Source: Sycobia sp. Sy_11 (lineage: Eukaryota > Arthropoda > Insecta > Hymenoptera > Epichrysomallidae). Taken from it: a stretch of 64,000 nucleotides of DNA. The position numbers were made by a program, and so were the translations under genes. Where the stretch lies: the NCBI GenBank assembly GCA_018907035.1, contig JACCIC010000052.1:744001-808000 (forward strand), in the 5' to 3' direction. Position 1 is the stretch's first letter. Each line of letters begins with the position of its first letter. Shown here piece by piece: positions 44,430-56,064 of this stretch. The notes below the pieces were generated by a model. That model searched no databases. It saw only the letters and a program-made list of their open reading frames with translations, and was not told the origin of the DNA.

Positions 44430-44645
44430 AAAAAAAAGTTAGGTTTTGACGTCTAATTTCTCGTCTTTAAAACTTTTCGAGTGTCCGAAGCAATCCTTGT
44501 CTTTAACTACAAAATCACCACTTTTGCACAGCTTGAACCACTAGAGGCACGTTGATTAATCAATACATTCCGCCCCACAAGTTTTCGAAAGCAAACAATA
44601 GGTTTCAACCGCACTTTTACTTATATTAAAGAAAAGAGGCTGTGG
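44430..44645 (-). pseudogene. Mariner transposase fragment, N-terminal
   Basis: On the minus strand from ~44645 down: FFNISKSAVETYCLLSKTCG, a break, FKLCKSGDFVVKDKD, GHSKSFKDEKLD. This matches the helix-turn-helix and linker part of the M1-M3 type transposase. No terminal repeat was found with it. Confidence 0.55.
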
Positions 44646-44689
44646 TGGAAATATTGGGAAGAGGAGTAGGTTCTCGAAAAAATGATTTT

Positions 44690-45600
44690 TATATGTTTTA
44701 TTAATTTTATTGTTCGTACGGTGTCTCACAACAGTAACAGAAAAAAATCCCAGCCGCTGCTCGCCGCTCGGCCTTTTAAAGCCCGCACTCTCTCCCCCTG
44801 TCGCTACAGAGTGGGGAGAGCGGTGAAATTTTCGGTCGAATCACAGAAACATTAGCGCGCGCATTTTGCGATCGCGCTCTTCTTGCTCGCCGCTACAGCG
44901 CGGTAAAGTTTCGGCCCTATCATATGCGTCCGTTGACGCGCGCATTATCGAAACTGCGCTCTATTCCCCCGCCTCGACAGAGCAGCCAAGTTTTTTCGCC
45001 CTATCACCTGCGGCCATTGTCGCGCGCACTATCGAAGCCGCGCTCTGCAGGTCTACTTTGACGAAGACGAGGCGGGAAGTTTCCCTATTCTGCGCAAAGG
45101 CGAATAGCGCGCGCTCTCTTTCGCGGACAGCGTATTCTTTTTATTCTTCGCAGTGGCGAAAAGGCAAGGCGGTTCTGAGTCAAATTTATCTAGTTCCCAC
45201 TCTCTTTTTTTCGTGTTTCTCTCGACCTCTCGCGCACGTTACTACTCACGGCCAAGCATTCTCGGGGGGTCCTCGCGCACACCTTACGACTCAAACGCGA
45301 AAGTTAGATTTCCTAGAGAGTACATTGTGCCATCAGAAAATCACTGTGTTTTCAATACATTTGGCTACACGTGTACGTAGGCCTCCGTACACGCGAGTTG
45401 GTAACGGCACGAGGCAGAACTACCCGTTTTACCTTTTTTTTTACCATATATATAATCGAAATATTCATGAAAGTTTCTTTCCTTGCATTTTCACCTTACA
45501 ATTTTTCTTTACAGGTTGGTTATTACACGGAGCTTTATGAATTTAACGTAATCAGAACGCAATACAAACTAAACGTATCGACGAAAATATAAACGAAACA
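44690..45600. other. GC-rich island with ~84 bp tandem repeats and a 224-codon open frame
   Basis: Composition jumps from AT-rich to GC-rich at ~44740. About three imperfect ~81-87 bp units (markers GCGCGCATTTTGCG, GCGCGCATTATCG, GCGCGCACTATCG at ~44857, 44938, 45023) give 28-residue repeats in the frame 44866-45540: ALSYASVDARIIETALYSPA then ALSPAAIVARTIEAALCRST. No known domain. It may be LTR or UTR material of an unidentified element. I do not call it a gene. Confidence 0.35.
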
Positions 45601-46330
45601 TAACAACCTATTTTTTGTATGATAACACGCGAATATAATATATATATATCTTATTTGGGAGACGCATATAATTAACTTGTATGAAAATTAACTTCTACAA
45701 AATCAAAAAATTAACTTGTATAAATCTGTAGAAATAACGATATAATTTTATTAAACAACAAATTTGTATTCGGCGCGTATTAAGAAACAATCCGTTACAG
45801 AGGCAATGCTTCTCGTAAATCACGTTCATTTGGTTGGAAACATGCCATGGTTTTGCTTGATAAAATAAACGTCACCCAAAAAATACTCAAATATAATGCT
45901 ACAAAGGTGTTGATAGATACACAGCCTAAAAATATGACTCATCAGGTCTGACAATTCTGCCCGACGATCCATTGGTGACGCCACCTCTTGACAAGCACTA
46001 GAAATTTATACACTCAATATTTACATTTAATATGAATTTGAAATCTTACAATAAGAATCAGGGTTCTTTTTATTTCGATAATATAGATACGGCAATGATT
46101 ATTGCTTGTTGCGACACTTCTTCGACCATTCAAAAACTAAATTTTTTCTTTTTTATCTACAGAAATAGTGATTATCATATGCAAGCGATTTCATACAATA
46201 TAAATTGACTTCGACGGCTCATTTTGTTTATACAATACATAGAACGGTAAAAAAGATTTTATTTGATTTCTAATTTTATGTCACAAGTGGTAACACTCAA
46301 ATTATGTATGTAAATGATACCTAAAATTTA
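45601..46330. other. AT-rich spacer
   Basis: No recognisable gene or element end. Confidence 0.45.
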
Positions 46331-47621
46331 TTAGGAGTGTGAATAAGTCTTTCCCGTTTTTTGTAAGAGATGGCGCCACCAATACTGTGCGAGTATTCAA
46401 TGGTTACATATGTCATAATCAAAGCTTATTCATATGTCAACAATTCCATACTAACACATTAGTTAAAATTTTTTCGCATCATAAATTTTTGATATCGTGA
46501 AAATGTCGAAATTTGAGCCGAGTCGACGTCATTTGCGGGAAGTTTCACTTTATTGGTTCAATTTGAAGAAATCTGCTGCCGAGACGCATCGATTGCTTCA
46601 GGAGGCTTACGGAGAAGGTTGTGTCGATGATTCAAGTGTTCGCGGATGGTTTCGACGCTTCAAAAGCGGTGATTTCAACGTGGAAGACAAGGAGCGTTCC
46701 GGGCGGCCGTTAATCTTTGAAGATCGAGAATTGGCGACTTTGCTTGATGAAGATTCTTGTCAAATGCAAGAAGAACTTGCTGAAGCATTGGGAGTTGACC
46801 GAGCAACCATGTCCAAGCGTTTGAAAGCCATGGGAATGATCCAAAAGCAAGGAAATTGGGTGCCGTACGAACTGAAGCTGAGAGACGTCGAACGGTGTTT
46901 TTTCACTTGCGAACAGCTGCTTCAGCGACATAAAAGAAAGGGTTTTCTGCATCGTATCGTGACTGGCGATGAAAAGTGGATACGTTACGATAATCCGAAG
47001 CGAAGAAAATCATGGGGACGACCCGGCCATGCATCATCATCGACGGCCAAGCCAAATATTCATGGCGCCAAGCTCATGCTCTGTATATGGTGGGACCAGC
47101 TAGGTGTGGTTTACTATGAGCTTCTGAAACCGAATGAAAGGATCACAGGCGAGGTCTATCGACGACAATTGATGCGTTTGAGCCGCGCACTGCGAGAAAA
47201 ACGGCCACAATACTCCGACAGGCACGACAAAGTTATTTTGCAACATGACAATGCTCGCCCACATGTTGCACCGCCGGTGAAAACATACTTAGAAACGCTC
47301 AAATGGGAAGTCCTACCCCACCCGCCGTATAGTCCAGACGTTGCTCCGTCTGATTACCATCTCTTCAGATCGATGACGCATGGCCTGGCTGACCAGCACT
47401 TCCATTCCTACGAGGAAGCCAAAAAATGGGTGGATAACTGGATAGAGGCCAAACCGGTCGAGTTTTTTCGCAACGGGATTCGTATGTTGCCAGAAAGATG
47501 GGAAAAAGTTGTAGCTAGCGATGGCCAATACTTTCAATAATTCATTTGTAACCATTTTTTCACAATAAAGGCTCAAAATTTGAAAAAAAAAAAAAACGGG
47601 AAAGACTTATTCACATACCTG
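46331..47621 (+). mobile_element. Mariner transposon M4, structurally intact
   Basis: Terminal repeats TTAGGAGTGTGAATAAGTCT (left) and, complemented, TCAGGTATGTGAATAAGTCT (right) share all but three of the first ~30 positions. TA at 46329-46330 and 47622-47623. Total 1291 bp, as for classical mariners. It is the only element in the window with an uninterrupted enzyme, so it is the youngest insertion. Confidence 0.93.
46503..47540 (+). CDS. Mariner transposase, full length
   Basis: 345 codons from ATG 46503 to TAA 47538-47540 with no break; an upstream in-frame GTG is not a credible start. Order: helix-turn-helix DNA-binding region (FEPSRRHLREVSLYWFNLKK; WFRRFKSGDFNVEDKERSGR; LGVDRATMSKRLKAMGM), linker WVPYELK, catalytic TGDEKWIRYDN (Asp 1), ILQHDNARPHVA (Asp 2) and YSPDVAPSDYHLF (Asp 3), with exactly 34 residues between the second and third Asp, the D34D signature of mariner. 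The C-terminus MLPERWEKVVASDGQYFQ is canonical. It cuts and pastes the element at TA. The length equals that usual for mauritiana-type transposases. Confidence 0.95.
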   Translation: MSKFEPSRRHLREVSLYWFNLKKSAAETHRLLQEAYGEGCVDDSSVRGWFRRFKSGDFNVEDKERSGRPLIFEDRELATLLDEDSCQMQEELAEALGVDRATMSKRLKAMGMIQKQGNWVPYELKLRDVERCFFTCEQLLQRHKRKGFLHRIVTGDEKWIRYDNPKRRKSWGRPGHASSSTAKPNIHGAKLMLCIWWDQLGVVYYELLKPNERITGEVYRRQLMRLSRALREKRPQYSDRHDKVILQHDNARPHVAPPVKTYLETLKWEVLPHPPYSPDVAPSDYHLFRSMTHGLADQHFHSYEEAKKWVDNWIEAKPVEFFRNGIRMLPERWEKVVASDGQYFQ

Positions 47622-47890
47622 ATATAATAATTACTTTCTTTGAAAGCACTAGCACCAGATGAAGCAGAAGATAAATTTGTACGAATTTTCTTTATTTTTT
47701 TACCCAACTTAGAAAAATGTTCTGAACTTTAAAAAAGTTTCGCCACTTGCAGGCATGTCTAAAGATTTATACAAAATTTTTTTAATTGTCTACAATTAAA
47801 ATTGAGAGAATAAGACGTCGAAGTAAATTTGCTTCCGTTTTGGTAGTTCATCGTGTCTCTATGATCGTAATTTGATCAATATTAAATCAG

Positions 47891-47930
<40 letters not shown>

Positions 47931-48306
47931 CTGAGAGACGACACCAATTAGCAACACCACTGCTAACCACGTGCAACGAGCAGAGCGCCGAGGCCCCCCC
48001 TCATGCCATTTTGGACACCAAGCGTTGCAGGAACAACGACGTGCTACCGCGTTCATGAGCACCCGCAAAAACAAGCACTGTTGACAATCAGGGGGCTATC
48101 CCACGGCAAGTACCGTCCTCATATTTATTCGCGTGTTAGTATGGCACCTTCCCGAACAATCTCGTCCCTACCGCGTTCCCCTCTTTCAATGAAAAATAGC
48201 TAGAGTAGAGCCCCGCCACACACCTTCGCGCATGCAGTGCAATATCACTGCCCTAATCCCAATTGAACCAGGTACAAAACGTTCGATGCAGTCTTTTTGC
48301 TAGGTA
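47622..48306. other. Spacer with (TA)n at 47892-47928
   Basis: Beyond the TA run, a GC-richer patch at 47930-48240 has short open frames without recognisable domains. It may be the upstream part of the dispersed repeat that follows. Confidence 0.4.
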
Positions 48307-48670
48307 GAATTGAGAGAAGGAGTGGAGACTCCGATAAACTCGTGTCAAATTACACGGCAGGACTTCGGGACAGTATTGGCTGCAAGGCGGCGATACTCTA
48401 TAAGGTTGCTCGTTCAAATGCTTGTATCTGAATAAAAGAGAGTGGTGGTATCCATTGAGAGTAAAGAGAGGGTAAAGTTAAATCCCTGCTCCCATACTTT
48501 TGCTTCTTTTCTTCCCCTTACTCGCTTTAGCTTTTGATTTTTCTCTTTGTTCCTGCGACATCTACCGAACAAATCTGGACTCATCTCCGGCTAATTTTTG
48601 ATCACCTTTTCCCATGTAAAGGGAGCGGAGTTTGCACTGCTCTTCTCTACTCTCCCTACTTTCTGTTTTG
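48307..48670 (+). repeat. Dispersed repeat, copy 2, with extra internal segment
   Basis: Blocks CACGGCAGGACTTCGGGACA, GGCTGCAAGGCGGCGATA and CTCCGGCTAATTTTTGAT match 34930-35140. About 165 bp rich in GAGAG and CTTT between the blocks is absent from copy 1. Confidence 0.7.
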
Positions 48671-48800
48671 GGTAACTTTTCATAGTTGGATTACCCAACC
48701 ACTGGAAAGCGTTACTGTCGCCACCAGATATATATATATAGATATACAAGCAATGTATTTCATGTAAACATGTTCAGATATACTAAATATATTTGAGTTC

Positions 48801-48802
<2 letters not shown>

Positions 48803-48848
<46 letters not shown>
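48803..48848. repeat. (TA)n microsatellite
   Basis: About 22 TA units. Confidence 0.95.
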
Positions 48849-48853
<5 letters not shown>

Positions 48854-49304
48854 CTGTGTATATATACACAATGTCCCAGATATAACTGCTCATATTAGCG
48901 GTATAGTATTGGGAAGTCAAAGTTATGTGTAAATATTAATGTTCATGGAGGTCCTTTTTTAATAGTTTTTGCAGTACGGGCCGATGTCTGTGAACCAACC
49001 AGGGCTCAGAGAAGTGGATCATCGCCTGCGAGTGAGAAAAAGGAGGTCGAACAAAGGGAAACGAGGGGAAGTCGAGCGAACACGGCAAAGACCAGTAGTT
49101 GCTATTTTTCCTGTCCATTTTCAATGCTCGCGTAACTATTTGGATATACGGATGCATTGACGAAGCGAGGTTCATGAGTCTACGAATAAAGATTATGTTT
49201 CATCGTTTACAACGGTCCCTACCCATATTTTTTGACCAGCTACCCTTTTTGATAACAGCCCATTCCACTGCATTGGAAATAATGAAGAAAAGGCGAATGT
49301 TTCG
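48849..49304. other. Unassigned stretch
   Basis: Overlapping short open frames on both strands (48936-49175 minus, 48969-49160 plus) lack recognisable domains. It may be part of the foldback element that follows. Confidence 0.3.
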
Positions 49305-49715
49305 CTGGCGCGGACGAACTGACCGCAAGCGTACATGTATGTTATATAAATGCAAATGCACAACTAAATTTTCGAAATGCTACAAAGATTGAAAAATAGA
49401 TATTTGATAATCATATGCAAAACTGAAAAAAATACTGATTGCAAAGAACTTTGAGTGGTAAAAATCGGATGCTTTGGGCTCGAGTTACGTATAAAATCGT
49501 ATTAAATAATTATGAAGGTATTGCATAATCCCCATAAGATCATTTTATCTGATTTTTATCAATCAAATTTCCTTGCAATCAGTATTTTTGCCAGTTTCGA
49601 ATATGCTTATCAAATATCTATTTCTCAATCTTTGCAACATTTCGACAATTTCGTTCCACTTTTGATTTTATAAAATACGTGTGTACTCGCGGTCGGTTTC
49701 TGCGCACCGGCGCGT
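49305..49715. repeat. Small foldback element
   Basis: Arms 49305-49475 and 49545-49715 are imperfect inverted copies: AATAGATATTTGATAATCAT near 49394 pairs with its complement near 49612, and ACTGATTGCAAAGAA pairs near 49570-49585. The centre is ~70 bp. The plus and minus open frames across it mirror each other. No transposase. Confidence 0.7.
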
Positions 49716-50190
49716 AGCCGCTACGTTTCCTACCCCCGTTACTCGACCAACAGGTTAGACCCTTTCGTAATACTCTTTTTCTCATAAATAGTATGAAAAA
49801 CAGTCTTGTAAAAACTGACATATAATTTTTGTAATTTACTATACGCATACAACTTATTTAACGCATTGTACCATGGAATCAAGCCCTCAAAGTATAATAT
49901 TCATATATGAAAAAGTAAAGAAATAAATAAATATATTGTTATAGTCTTCCATATAAATTAGATTATTTATACTGTATATCTTCAGTACTATTTAATACTG
50001 TAAGTAGTTTAAATTAACATTTCAATCATATAAAATAACTTTTATGTAAGAACCTCATTTTTTAAATTAATGCATACAATTATGAGTTGAAAATCAGAGT
50101 AAAAATTACTTAACTTAATATTTTATTTATTAAAACTTTTATAATTATAATTTAATGTAAGAAATTTAAAAACTTCTGGCCGAAAATAAT
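49716..50190. other. AT-rich spacer
   Basis: No recognisable gene or repeat. Confidence 0.4.
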
Positions 50191-50891
50191 CTGTGCAAGA
50201 TGGGTGCCACGTTTGCTAACAGTCGCCCGAAATTGATTCGAAAGAAGATTTCTACCGCCAATTTGGCGTTGTATAAGCGTAATCCAAGCGAATTTTGCCT
50301 CGATTCGTAACAGTTGACAAAACTTAGGTCCACCACTACACTCCTGAAAGCAGACAACAGTCTAAACAGTGGATTGGACTAGGGGAATCAACTCCAAAGA
50401 AGGCAAAAATTATTTTTTCGACGAATAAGGTTATGGCTACTGTTTTTTGGAATACAAGCGGTATTATATACATTGATTACCTTGAAAAGGGTAAAACCAT
50501 CATTGGTCAATACTACGCAGACTTATTGCAACGTATGAGCTACGAAGTGAAAATTAAACCTCACCTCGTGAAGAAAAAAATCTTGTTTCATCACGATAAA
50601 GCACCAGCGCACACGTCAATCTTTGCGTTGGCTAAAATCAACGATCTGAAGTTTGAATTGAGGCCGCATCCTCTCTACTCTCCAGATCAAGCCCCAGGTG
50701 ACTATTATCTGTTTTCTAACCTCAAAAAATGACTGGCCGGTAAGAGATTTGTGGACAATGAAGAAGTAATCGAAGCTGTAAATGGATATTTTGAGGAGCT
50801 TGACGAATCAGTCTATAGAGATGGCATTACTAGACTAGAACACCGCTAAGAGAAATGTATCAGCCTTGGAGGAGATTATATTGAGAAATAA
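50191..50891 (+). pseudogene. Mariner transposase remnant, irritans-like
   Basis: It starts inside the linker (CARWVPRLLTV), then RFVTVDKT with a TAG where Trp is usual, HHYTPESRQQSKQW (first Asp region), TVFWNTSGIIYIDYLEKGKT, LFHHDKAPAHTS (second Asp) and YSPDQAPGDYYLFSNLKK (third Asp). After a stop, LAGKRFVDNEEVI and YFEELDE, then CISLGGDYIEK and TAA at 50889-50891. The LAGK..F.xNEEVI and GDYxE style fits irritans-type mariners, unlike M1-M4. The N-terminal HTH is missing. A 3' terminal repeat may end in CAGGCCCTAA near 50934. Confidence 0.75.
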
Positions 50892-50934
50892 AAAAAAATT
50901 CTTAAAAATGTTGTTTTTCTTGGACAGGCCCTAA

Positions 50935-51480
50935 ACTTATCAATCAACAGAATATACTGGTCACTTTCACTTTCAGCACCTGTCACACAGTATTTAGCGT
51001 ATCAAATACGAAACGCAAATCCCGCACTGTATAATCAGATAAACATTTTCTTCCTTCACCAATATCGTCCAACTGCACTAATTTAAGTCAACAAAGGGGA
51101 ATTCTTCCCGAGTCTGGAGTCGCAGAATTAACTCCGAAATTGAGTGAAATTTTATTACTTCCCACCAAAACTTTATTCAAGGTAATTTTATTTAATTTAG
51201 TCACCACTACTCTATGTATATTTCAATAAAATGTTAATTTAAATAATACAAAAAAAACTTACCCGTCTGCCATTCAATATAATTAATAATATGATAATAA
51301 TTAATACTTATATCACCTCAATAAATATAGACCGATAATCTTCATATTAATTTCCATAACAATTATTATTTCCATGAATATATATTTCTATATCTCCATT
51401 TGATCGTGTTCTTTATTTTTATTTCCACTTTACTTCCTCAATCTTATTTTCCAAATCTTACTTCCTCACTTCTGAATTTT

Positions 51481-51538
<58 letters not shown>

Positions 51539-52391
51539 ACTTTCTCTCTCTATTTCTTTCTTTCTTCACACTACTACTAAAATTTCACTTTTATTTTATA
51601 CAATAATTTCCTATTAATCCCCACTCACCACTGCTATTTAAATAACACCCCACAACTTGAAAATTCTCAAAAAGAAAAACTAAGAGAGAACCTCACGAAA
51701 GAAAGAACTTTAATTTCTTCTAATCTCTACAAGAGTCAGAAATCAACTGCTCTGTCCACAAAAATTAACATCCCCTCTTACTTCAAATACCGCCAATTTA
51801 TTATTTCTTGGCGGGCACCAATTACCTTATTAAATTTATTAAACACTCTCATTTATTAATTTATCAAACAGGTATTGGTTCCCACCTTTACTACATAAGT
51901 CTTAATCCGGTTCCGCTTCCTTCCTATAACTCCTGATTAGAGCAATTAATCCGCCCTTTCAATTATTCATTTGAATTTCGCGCGCGAATGTAATTAATTC
52001 ATTTGAAGTCGGTAAGAAGGTTCTCCACTACTATCGGCCATCTACCGGACGCGCAACGACATTTCTATACATCTCTTTTTTTTGTTTAACGCCTGAAATG
52101 CATATTCTATTCATTTGTAACATTCCGGTAGTCCTTTTTCCGTTCCGCTCTCCACCTCGCCGCCTACGTTAGCGAGCACTACTGCGCAACTCGCACATTA
52201 TATGTGATTACTATGTGTGTCGTTTCATCGTGCATCTCTAGTATATCATCGGAGAGAAGTCTTGCACCTAACAAGAACACTTCGTATGAGTGTTAACCTC
52301 AAATTGGTTTGATAACTTAATTTGTTTATTATATTTCTAATAAAATCATTTTATTTAAGTGTGTTTGATTTAACCATCTTTCTTTTTTTCA
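50935..52391. other. Unassigned region with (CT)n at 51484-51534
   Basis: A long CT tract is the only clear feature; open frames across it are Leu/Ser artefacts. The 51700-52250 part is somewhat GC-richer with no paired ends found. Nothing else recognised. Confidence 0.45.
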
Positions 52392-52430
52392 GATTATTTA
52401 GTAACTTGAGTGACGTATCTCATACGTCAC
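52392..52430 (+). repeat. 39 bp direct repeat, copy 1, with palindromic end
   Basis: Matches 53062-53100 at 34 of 39 positions. Its last 21 bp form a palindrome: GTGACGTAT and ATACGTCAC around a CTC centre. Confidence 0.7.
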
Positions 52431-53061
52431 AAAAAATATATATAAACTATGAATGATCTATTACATTTTTATATGATGTAGACAGCTTCTGCATATCTTA
52501 AAATTTCATCGTAATATCCTGGAATTTCTCTAAAGAAGCCCTAAAATCCATTCGGGAATTTAAGATAAAAATACATATTGAAATACAGTATACGCCAGTA
52601 TGTCATATATTATTATTGATTTGAATCGAAGTTCTAGAAATTCAATATGCACCATTGGAGAAATAGTATACGACGTCTTCTATTAAAACAATGAATTTTC
52701 TTTAGAAGGGCCATTTGTTTTTACTGCAACGTGAACTAATGTAAGTCTATTTTAGAATCTTAATCACTATAGTTAAATATAATGATCAGTCTCTATTGTA
52801 TACGAAAGCTCTGTAATATAATACGTATCAAGAATTATAAGCCAGAACCGATAAATTTTTTTAATTTACTCAATTCTATAATTAATCTGGTATATATTAC
52901 TCATCTTATATGTTTTATATATTATTATTGCAGGTATCCGATGTCCTGTGAGTTACGTGACAGAAAAAAATCATAAGTGGCTGGGTTTCCACCATTTTCA
53001 AACAACAAGTAAATTCTTTAATAATTGGAATTTGACGTTTTAACATAAAAAAAATATTTTT
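52431..53061. other. AT-rich DNA between the two 39 bp repeats
   Basis: No domain or structure recognised. The segment plus one repeat is ~670 bp and could itself be a small element with these repeats at its ends. Confidence 0.35.
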
Positions 53062-53100
53062 GATTATTTGGTAACTTAAGTGACGTACACCATACGTCAC
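53062..53100 (+). repeat. 39 bp direct repeat, copy 2
   Basis: See copy 1. The palindromic arms GTGACGTA and TACGTCAC are kept while the centre differs. Its end overlaps the edge of the GC-rich segment that follows. Confidence 0.7.
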
Positions 53101-53441
53101 ACACCTACCTGCTGATTCCTCCGGTGGATGATGGCTCGTCCTCTCTTCACGAGGGGGTCCGCAGATAGAGCGGGGCAACCCTAAATAAGAATACAAAATG
53201 GGGAGGGGGCGACAGTCAACAAAAACGCCACGTTCAATAGTATAATTTCTCTTTATTTTTCCCGGACGCTACAATGCTCTCGATCGTATTCTCTCTCACT
53301 CACTCTCGCGCACTCTCGATATCGCGCACACGCACCTTGTCTACGCGGTGGACACACTCGATCTCTCTCTCTCTCACTTCCGGTCTCAGTATTCGCTCTC
53401 TCACTCGCACTCACACTCCGTTCCGCGGCGCATGAACTCTG

Positions 53442-53479
<38 letters not shown>

Positions 53480-54171
53480 GCACACACTCGCTAGCTCGCG
53501 GTCGTCGTCTCGGGGCTGCTGACTCTTCTTCTGGAACAGCTCTCTATCCCGCGCGGGCACGTTCTCGTATTCTCGTATTCGCCGCCGTTGCTATGCGATC
53601 CGTAGCTCGGGCTTACATCTACACAATCGATGGACGTCGGAGTCACCGTGCTGTCGTCGGCTGTCGATGGAAGGCACTGGCTGGGGATCTTCCTCTCCTC
53701 GGGCTGGCTGCAATCGGCTCGGGTGAGCTGTACTATCACCTCCCTCGGCCGGGCTTGCGATACTCGGGCTCGCGTGCGCTCTAGTCGTCCCCTGCTTCTT
53801 CCTCACGGTGCAGACTTGGCGGTCGGGCAACTAAGTAGCCGGCGTCGCGATATTTCACGGCACTCTCCAACCTCGTAACTCAGTACCCGCGCTTCACGAA
53901 TTCGTCTGTAGTCCCTCTAAATTGTTACTCAACTCACGGGCCCTCTCCTTTCTCTCGCTCATTCGCGCGGCGACGGTATACGCTTTTCGCTCTCGTTACG
54001 ACGCGTACGGGCGCAACGGTTCAGGCTTGTAATCGTGCTATTTTCTCCTCTGCTGCAGTCTCATTCGGCCGTACCTCGAAAGAGCAGAGAAAAATGGCGA
54101 TTACTAATTCATTCGCACACCTTCTTCCGAGGTACCCGGGGCAGAGGCCGTCGTTCGTTGTGACTTCCGTC

Positions 54172-54172
<1 letters not shown>
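53097..54172 (-). repeat. Possible solo LTR, minus orientation
   Basis: A sharply bounded GC-rich segment with CGTCACA at both edges (53095-53101 and ~54165-54171). Read on the minus strand it begins TGTGACGGAAGTCACAACG and has AATAAAG near 53250, about 1 kb in, as a poly(A) signal in an LTR would be. Long CT-rich tracts (53437-53477) and many short open frames on both strands carry no domain. A CpG-rich promoter-type island is an alternative. Confidence 0.3.

Positions 54173-54173
<1 letters not shown>

Positions 54174-54216
<43 letters not shown>
54174..54216. repeat. (TA)n microsatellite
   Basis: About 21 TA units directly at the edge of the GC-rich segment. Confidence 0.95.
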
Positions 54217-54219
<3 letters not shown>

Positions 54220-56064
54220 TAGTATCTACGAATATCTATTTATTTAATTTTATATTTCACGTGCATGCAAATCTGTTTAGAAAAAGTCAAGAAATATTTA
54301 TTATTTTTAATTGATTTAGTGTAATTGTAATAAATATATTTGTTCTATTAAAATAAACCTAATTGTTGGTTTCAAAAACATAGTTTACTCAAAATTGAAA
54401 AATATTCACTCGTTTATAATATGTATGTTTTGTTTCAAATAAATAAAATTTAAAGAAATATTTGTTGGATTAAAATAAATATACTTTTACGAAATTGACT
54501 CATTTGCATTTAGACTTTTTTTCAGTGTGCAATATATTGTAAATAATATTCTTTAGAAAAGTACATGATAATATAATGTAAATAGAAAGAAGTAAACTAG
54601 AATTGTTTATGTATTTGTAACGTAAAAAATATTTTTTTGCTTTTTAAAGACACCTAACCGTTTATTTCCAATACACGATTGTTTCAAAATTACAAAATAT
54701 TCGATCGTTCCAAACACGTATGTTTGTGTTTCAAATAAATAGAATTTGAATAAACATTTGTTGAAGTGCAATCAATAAACTTTTACTTTTACGAAATTGA
54801 CTCATTTACATTTAAGATTTTTTTTCAGTGTTTCTTAGAATGTAAATTATGTTAAAATATCAAATAAAATCATCTTTATTTAAAATTGTAGTTTATTATT
54901 TAGTTTTTCACAGAAAATGAAGCAAAATATAAGATTATGACTGTCACCTACATGAATCTGCTTACATAGAAATACATAACAACGAATAAAATTAAATTTT
55001 TTTTAAATTTTTGAAGAAATTCATTTTTCAAAATTGCAACTTCTTATTCTATTACACTGTGGGAAGTCTTGTTATCCCGCCACCCACAAAAGGCGGTGTT
55101 ACGGGATGGGATAAAGAATTCAAGCTGTATTTCTGAGGAATACAATCTTTATTGGCCATTCCGGCGATGTAACTACGAGTACATCTGTACTGTACAGAGT
55201 CCGGTGAAGAAGAGAGCTGGACGTGGCCGCTGCCGCAGCTGGACGCTCGTAGCCCTCCATTCCTCGCCGGGGCACGGCAGCTGTGTCCGCAGTGCATACT
55301 TGTGTATGCCGCTCGCTTGTCCCGTGTACACGGTTTGGTGCTTGCGCCGTACCGCTCTATACGTGAGTAGTGTGTATTACGACCCTACAACACTAACAAA
55401 AACTCTGTGTATTAGTTTTATAAATATAGTAAAACCTTAAAACTATGTAATTAAATTTTCGTTCATAACGTATAATGTCTAATTACAATTTACATTTACA
55501 AGTTTTCTTCGAATTATAATTACTGTTAAAAAATCCACTTTGAAAAAATTGCCCTTGAAAAGAAAATTTTTTTTGTTAAAATAAAATCACATTAGAATAA
55601 ATATAAAATATTTTTAAAAATTATAAAATAACTTTCTACTAAACTTTTCTTAGGTTAAATAGCATTCAAATTCAAAATATTATTGAAATAATGACACTGC
55701 AACGCGTTTTAGTAATAGTTTTATTTTAGTTTTATTTTTTCAATTCGGTGACTGTGACGTCGGAATTAACCATCGCCACACCTTCCATTAATTTTTCCTC
55801 AGATTTCGGCCCAGGATTTTTCCTAATAGCCGGAAAAAATTACAGAATTTTTCAATATATAAAAAATGTATGGAATCCTAATTTATTTCCCTGGGACTTG
55901 GCAGGGCAGTGCAATATGTTTGAAATAGTCTGCTTACTCCAAATGGAGCAAAGAGAAGATTCCCTACACCACAATCACGTCCAAGCGGGTATTAACTACC
56001 TCACTTGTCTCGAGTACGAAAGAACAAATATAGGAACAAAAAGTTTTCAAATTGGATTGTTCTA
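54217..56064. other. Unassigned: AT-rich with GC-richer patch 55060-55400
   Basis: Frames 55069-55440 and 55748-56068 have no recognisable domain. The 55060-55400 patch resembles 44.7 and 53.2 kb in starting with TTTATT followed by GC-rich sequence. It may be further minus-oriented LTR or UTR debris, but no pairing was found. Confidence 0.35.

Noticed and set aside
46497..46502. GTG at 46497 as the start of the M4 transposase
   Set aside because: ATG 46503 gives the family-typical 345 residues; eukaryotic GTG starts are not expected.
48936..49175. Minus- and plus-strand ORFs of 60-80 codons
   Set aside because: They are shadows of each other with no domain; the neighbouring foldback element explains part of the symmetry.
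53253..53878. Overlapping open frames on both strands in the GC-rich island as genes
   Set aside because: High GC with few stop codons makes long chance frames; the sequences are Arg/Ser low-complexity with no domain on either strand.
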